From: Haloferacaceae archaeon
Lineage (GTDB): Archaea > Halobacteriota > Halobacteria > Halobacteriales > Haloferacaceae
Direction: 5' to 3'
Length of the DNA stretch: 7,172 bases
Assembly (NCBI GenBank): GCA_028274825.1
Contig: JAQCMZ010000267.1
Span: forward strand, 1-7,172
This document shows positions 5,627 to 7,172 of the stretch, piece after piece. Each line of letters begins with the position of its first letter. Position 1 is the stretch's first letter. The notes under the pieces were generated by a model. That model was given only the letters and a program-made list of their open reading frames with translations, was not told the origin of the DNA and did not search any database. The translations under genes were made by a program, and so were the position numbers.

Positions 5627-5851
5627 CATCCGTCTTTAGTTAATACTCTCAGTAATACTGTTCTGGCCCAGTTTCTGTTCGAATTCTGCCGATTTACTCC
5701 CGCTACGGCGAGAAAATTCGTGTTTCTAGGGTCAGTTTATTTCTTGATTTCAGTGGGTACAATGTCTGTTTCGTTTGATTAGTACGTTTCAATACCACCA
5801 AGCATATTATTATCTACGTATATTACTGTCAGGCTTAACTAAAGACGAATG
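5627..5851. mobile_element. MITE-like element with long imperfect inverted ends, no coding
   Basis: CGTCTTTAGTTAA (5631-5643) is an exact inverted copy of TTAACTAAAGACG (5835-5847). After a six-base mismatched segment the match resumes with CAGTAATA (5650-5657) against TATTACTG (5821-5828). Outward, CAT (5627-5629) matches ATG (5849-5851) across one mismatch. The ends are thus about 30 bases with roughly 24 matching. The interior of about 165 bases is AT-rich, has no ORF, and contains another dyad, CGAATT (5680-5685) with AATTCG (5715-5720). Size and structure fit a miniature inverted-repeat transposable element moved by an unrelated transposase; the ends differ from those of the IS5 element in this window. 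A target duplication is unclear. Confidence 0.6.
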
Positions 5852-5868
5852 GCAATTTTGTTATACCT

Positions 5869-5878
5869 ATTTATATTA
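5869..5878 (+). promoter_or_regulatory. TATA-like box of the small membrane-protein gene
   Basis: ATTTATATTA is centred about 26 bases before the ATG at 5899, the spacing expected for a leaderless transcript. It lies 18 bases outside the right end of the MITE-like element, so the element sits where upstream promoter elements would be. Confidence 0.55.
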
Positions 5879-5898
5879 CCAACTAAATTGACTGGTCA

Positions 5899-6201
5899 AT
5901 GCCCTCCAAAACCGAAGGCGTTGTTTTCAGTGAACCCTCTGGCGGACTGAACGTGTTCGCAATGTTTGCTGGCTCACTCGCTATGCTGAGTATCTACGTC
6001 TACTTCGACATTATACACGATGGCTCCTCCGTCAGTTCGCTTATAATGTCGGTCGGATTTGCTCTGTCTGGATTCGCTGAGTCCCTCCCGACAGAACGAC
6101 AACGGATGGCAGGCGGATTGCGTCTCACCGCGATTCTCTTGTTACTCGGTCTAATCAGCCTCACTATCTTCGCTCCCGAAGTAATTCTCGGCCCACGGTA
6201 G
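5899..6201 (+). CDS. Small three-helix membrane protein, function unknown
   Basis: 100 residues. A short hydrophilic N-terminus (MPSKTEGVVFSEPSGG) is followed by hydrophobic helices at about 17-38 (LNVFAMFAGSLAMLSIYVYF), 43-61 (SSVSSLIMSVGFALSGFAE) and 72-95 (GGLRLTAILLLLGLISLTIF), with a charged loop PTERQR between the second and third. The ATG is favoured by a well-placed TATA-like box and absence of an upstream start. I do not recognise a family; similar short membrane proteins are common and uncharacterised in haloarchaea. It is flanked by a MITE-like element and an IS630 element, so it is probably in a variable part of the genome. No partner gene is adjacent on the same strand. Confidence 0.6.
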   Translation: MPSKTEGVVFSEPSGGLNVFAMFAGSLAMLSIYVYFDIIHDGSSVSSLIMSVGFALSGFAESLPTERQRMAGGLRLTAILLLLGLISLTIFAPEVILGPR

Positions 6202-6219
6202 GGGAGCTATGTTCAATAC

Positions 6220-6234
6220 GCAGACTCAGTCTGC
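6220..6234. terminator. Perfect 7-bp stem palindrome between the small membrane gene and the IS630 end
   Basis: GCAGACT (6220-6226) and AGTCTGC (6228-6234) are inverted around one base. It lies 19 bases after the stop of the small membrane gene and just outside the IS630 transposase stop, so it could help end either convergent transcript. No T tract follows, and a DNA palindrome cannot form a tight RNA loop of one base without opening a pair or two. A role as a transposon insertion site is equally possible. Confidence 0.3.
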
Positions 6235-6249
6235 CGGCTATAGTAGCAA

Positions 6250-7172
6250 TTAGAAATAGTTACTCACTTTTGGAATCGAGAGCTGATCAAGAGCACTGTC
6301 GATCGCTGTTGTAAGTTCGTCGAGTGAGTCGAAAAAGCGGCTGCTGAGAGCTGCTTGGAGCTGTCTCCAGCATTCTTCGACTGGGTTCAGTTCTGGCGAA
6401 TATGAAGGAAGCGTCACGAAGGCGAGGTCGTCACGGGCCGCGAGGTCCGTGACGGCCGATGCCTGAAAGTACGGTGCTCCATCGAGAACAACAATCAAAT
6501 CATCTTCAAATTCTTCACATAGTGCTAAAATGAAATGTTTCGCGTGATCAGCGGTAATGTACTCTGTAAATCGAGAGAAGAAGCGATCACCGTCTTCGGT
6601 GATCGCGCCCAGTAGACACGTCCAGTCCCGTTGGCCAGATAATTCGACGGAAGGCCGCGTGCCGCGCGGAAACCACGCGGCACGCGGTTCAACTCGGACA
6701 GATTTCTTGGTTTGATCGATGCAGACTACTGTGGCGTCCATGTCCCGCCGCTTTTTTTGATCTCGTCGTAAAACTCGTCTTGTTCGTCTTCGTCGGATTC
6801 AGACGCTGAACGGCGTGGTTTCTGATAACTCAATCCCGCTTCTTTCAACAACCGCCGGCAGCTTGGGATTGAGTAGTCGACGCCGTAGGTCTCTTCAAGA
6901 TATTCTTGTACAAGCGCCGGCGTCCACGCCGGCGCGTCAACGCCGATCTCGTGGGGTGATTCGTGGACTGTTTGCTCAAACTCTTGTTGCTGTGTTTCTG
7001 AAAGTTTTCGTCTTCGACCAGACCGGTGAGCATCTGTAACAGCTTGTTCAAGCGGTTCGTCGGTATCGAGTCGGTTGAGCCAGTTATAGATCGTTTTTCG
7101 CTCTGTGTCGTACCACTCGGCAAGTTCGGTTTGCGTGACGCCGTTTTTGTACGCGATCGCAGCTAACAGCCG
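6250..7172 (-). CDS. IS630-family transposase, two frames joined at an A7 run (N-terminus outside window)
   Basis: From the window edge one frame reads RLLAAIAYKNGVTQTELAEWYDTERKTIYNWLNRLD, a helix-turn-helix, then HRSGRRRKLSE, a second winged-helix part (APAWTPALVQEYLEETYGVDYS, CRRLLKEAGLSYQKPR) and EFYDEIKK, and stops at 6726-6728. The DDE domain follows in the -1 frame: DMDATVVCIDQT with the first Asp, LIVVLDGAPYF with the second, and LPSYSPELNPVEECW with the Glu, ending at 6250. A -1 shift, or transcript slippage, in the A7 run (6752-6758, minus strand) gives EIKKKRRDMDATVV without a gap, so the protein looks whole. An internal ATG at 6741 would yield the DDE half alone, without DNA binding. 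All three catalytic residues and the NPVE motif are present, so this may be active. Confidence 0.8.
6752..6758 (-). promoter_or_regulatory. A7 slippage site joining the two transposase frames
   Basis: Seven A on the minus strand, read ATC AAA AAA AGC in the upstream frame. Backing up one base gives AAG CGG CGG GAC ATG, the start of the DDE domain. Poly-A runs are known sites of ribosomal or polymerase slippage in several IS families. A short GGCG/CGCC pairing (6749-6746 with 6734-6731) begins two bases downstream, but it is weak. Confidence 0.55.

Larger units (their letters stand above)
6239..7172 (-). mobile_element. IS630-family insertion sequence, 5' end beyond the window
   Basis: One two-frame transposase gene occupies nearly the whole stretch. 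IS630-group elements insert at TA; the TATA at 6239-6242, just outside the transposase stop at 6250, is a plausible boundary. The other end is beyond 7172, so neither the terminal repeats nor the target duplication can be verified. Confidence 0.65.

Noticed and set aside
5618..5855. TGGCAA at 5618-5623 and 5850-5855 as target duplication of the MITE-like element
   Set aside because: The repeats are not placed symmetrically relative to the inverted ends (left is several bases farther out, right overlaps the end), so it is probably a coincidence.
6914..6935. Perfect 10-bp stem palindrome with two central bases inside the IS630 transposase gene
   Set aside because: It encodes a plain Ala/Pro/Trp stretch of the transposase in GC-rich codons. 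It lies upstream of the slip site and has no obvious role, though the stem itself is real.
1..7172. CRISPR arrays, tRNA or rRNA genes
   Set aside because: I saw no regularly spaced direct repeats and no cloverleaf or rRNA-like conserved stretches on either strand.

Overview
The window reads as haloarchaeal DNA (class Halobacteria). The proteins are acidic. Several genes have an AT-rich TATA-like box about 25-30 bases before the start codon, as expected for leaderless archaeal transcripts. There is a lipoprotein with a haloarchaeal-style LAGC lipobox, and the transposases resemble halophile versions of the IS6, IS5 and IS630 families. No rRNA, tRNA or CRISPR array was recognised. All family names come from reading the translations, not from a database search.

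Layout, left to right. Bases 2-975 hold the 3' end of a beta-lactamase-fold serine hydrolase whose C-terminal membrane module appears split over two genes overlapping by ATGA. Bases 1245-1646 are the 5' half of a broken IS6-type transposase. Bases 1721-2086 encode a small winged-helix regulator, followed by a gap of about 180 bases with three perfect dyads. Bases 2269-3199 are an IS5-family element with recognisable inverted ends and a frameshifted transposase. Bases 3200-3385 hold a 10-bp inverted repeat and a structured segment resembling the right end (omega-RNA region) of an IS200/IS605-type element, with no TnpB present. Bases 3386-4129 (minus) encode a multi-spanning membrane protein. 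Bases 4130-4607 form a non-coding stretch with promoter-like dyads. Bases 4608-5516 encode a secreted lipoprotein with three related repeats. Bases 5627-5851 look like a MITE with long imperfect inverted ends. Bases 5899-6201 encode a small three-helix membrane protein. From about 6240 to the window end lies an IS630-type element whose two-frame transposase joins at an A7 run.

The stretch is an accessory, transposon-scarred region. At least three transposase genes, one MITE-like element and one possible solitary IS200/IS605 end lie in about 7 kb, between short cell-envelope genes. I see no clear multi-gene defence or metabolic system. The best leads are the split hydrolase, the orphan omega-RNA-like segment with a possible promoter of its own, the MITE next to a leaderless small membrane gene, and the A7 frameshift site in the IS630 transposase.
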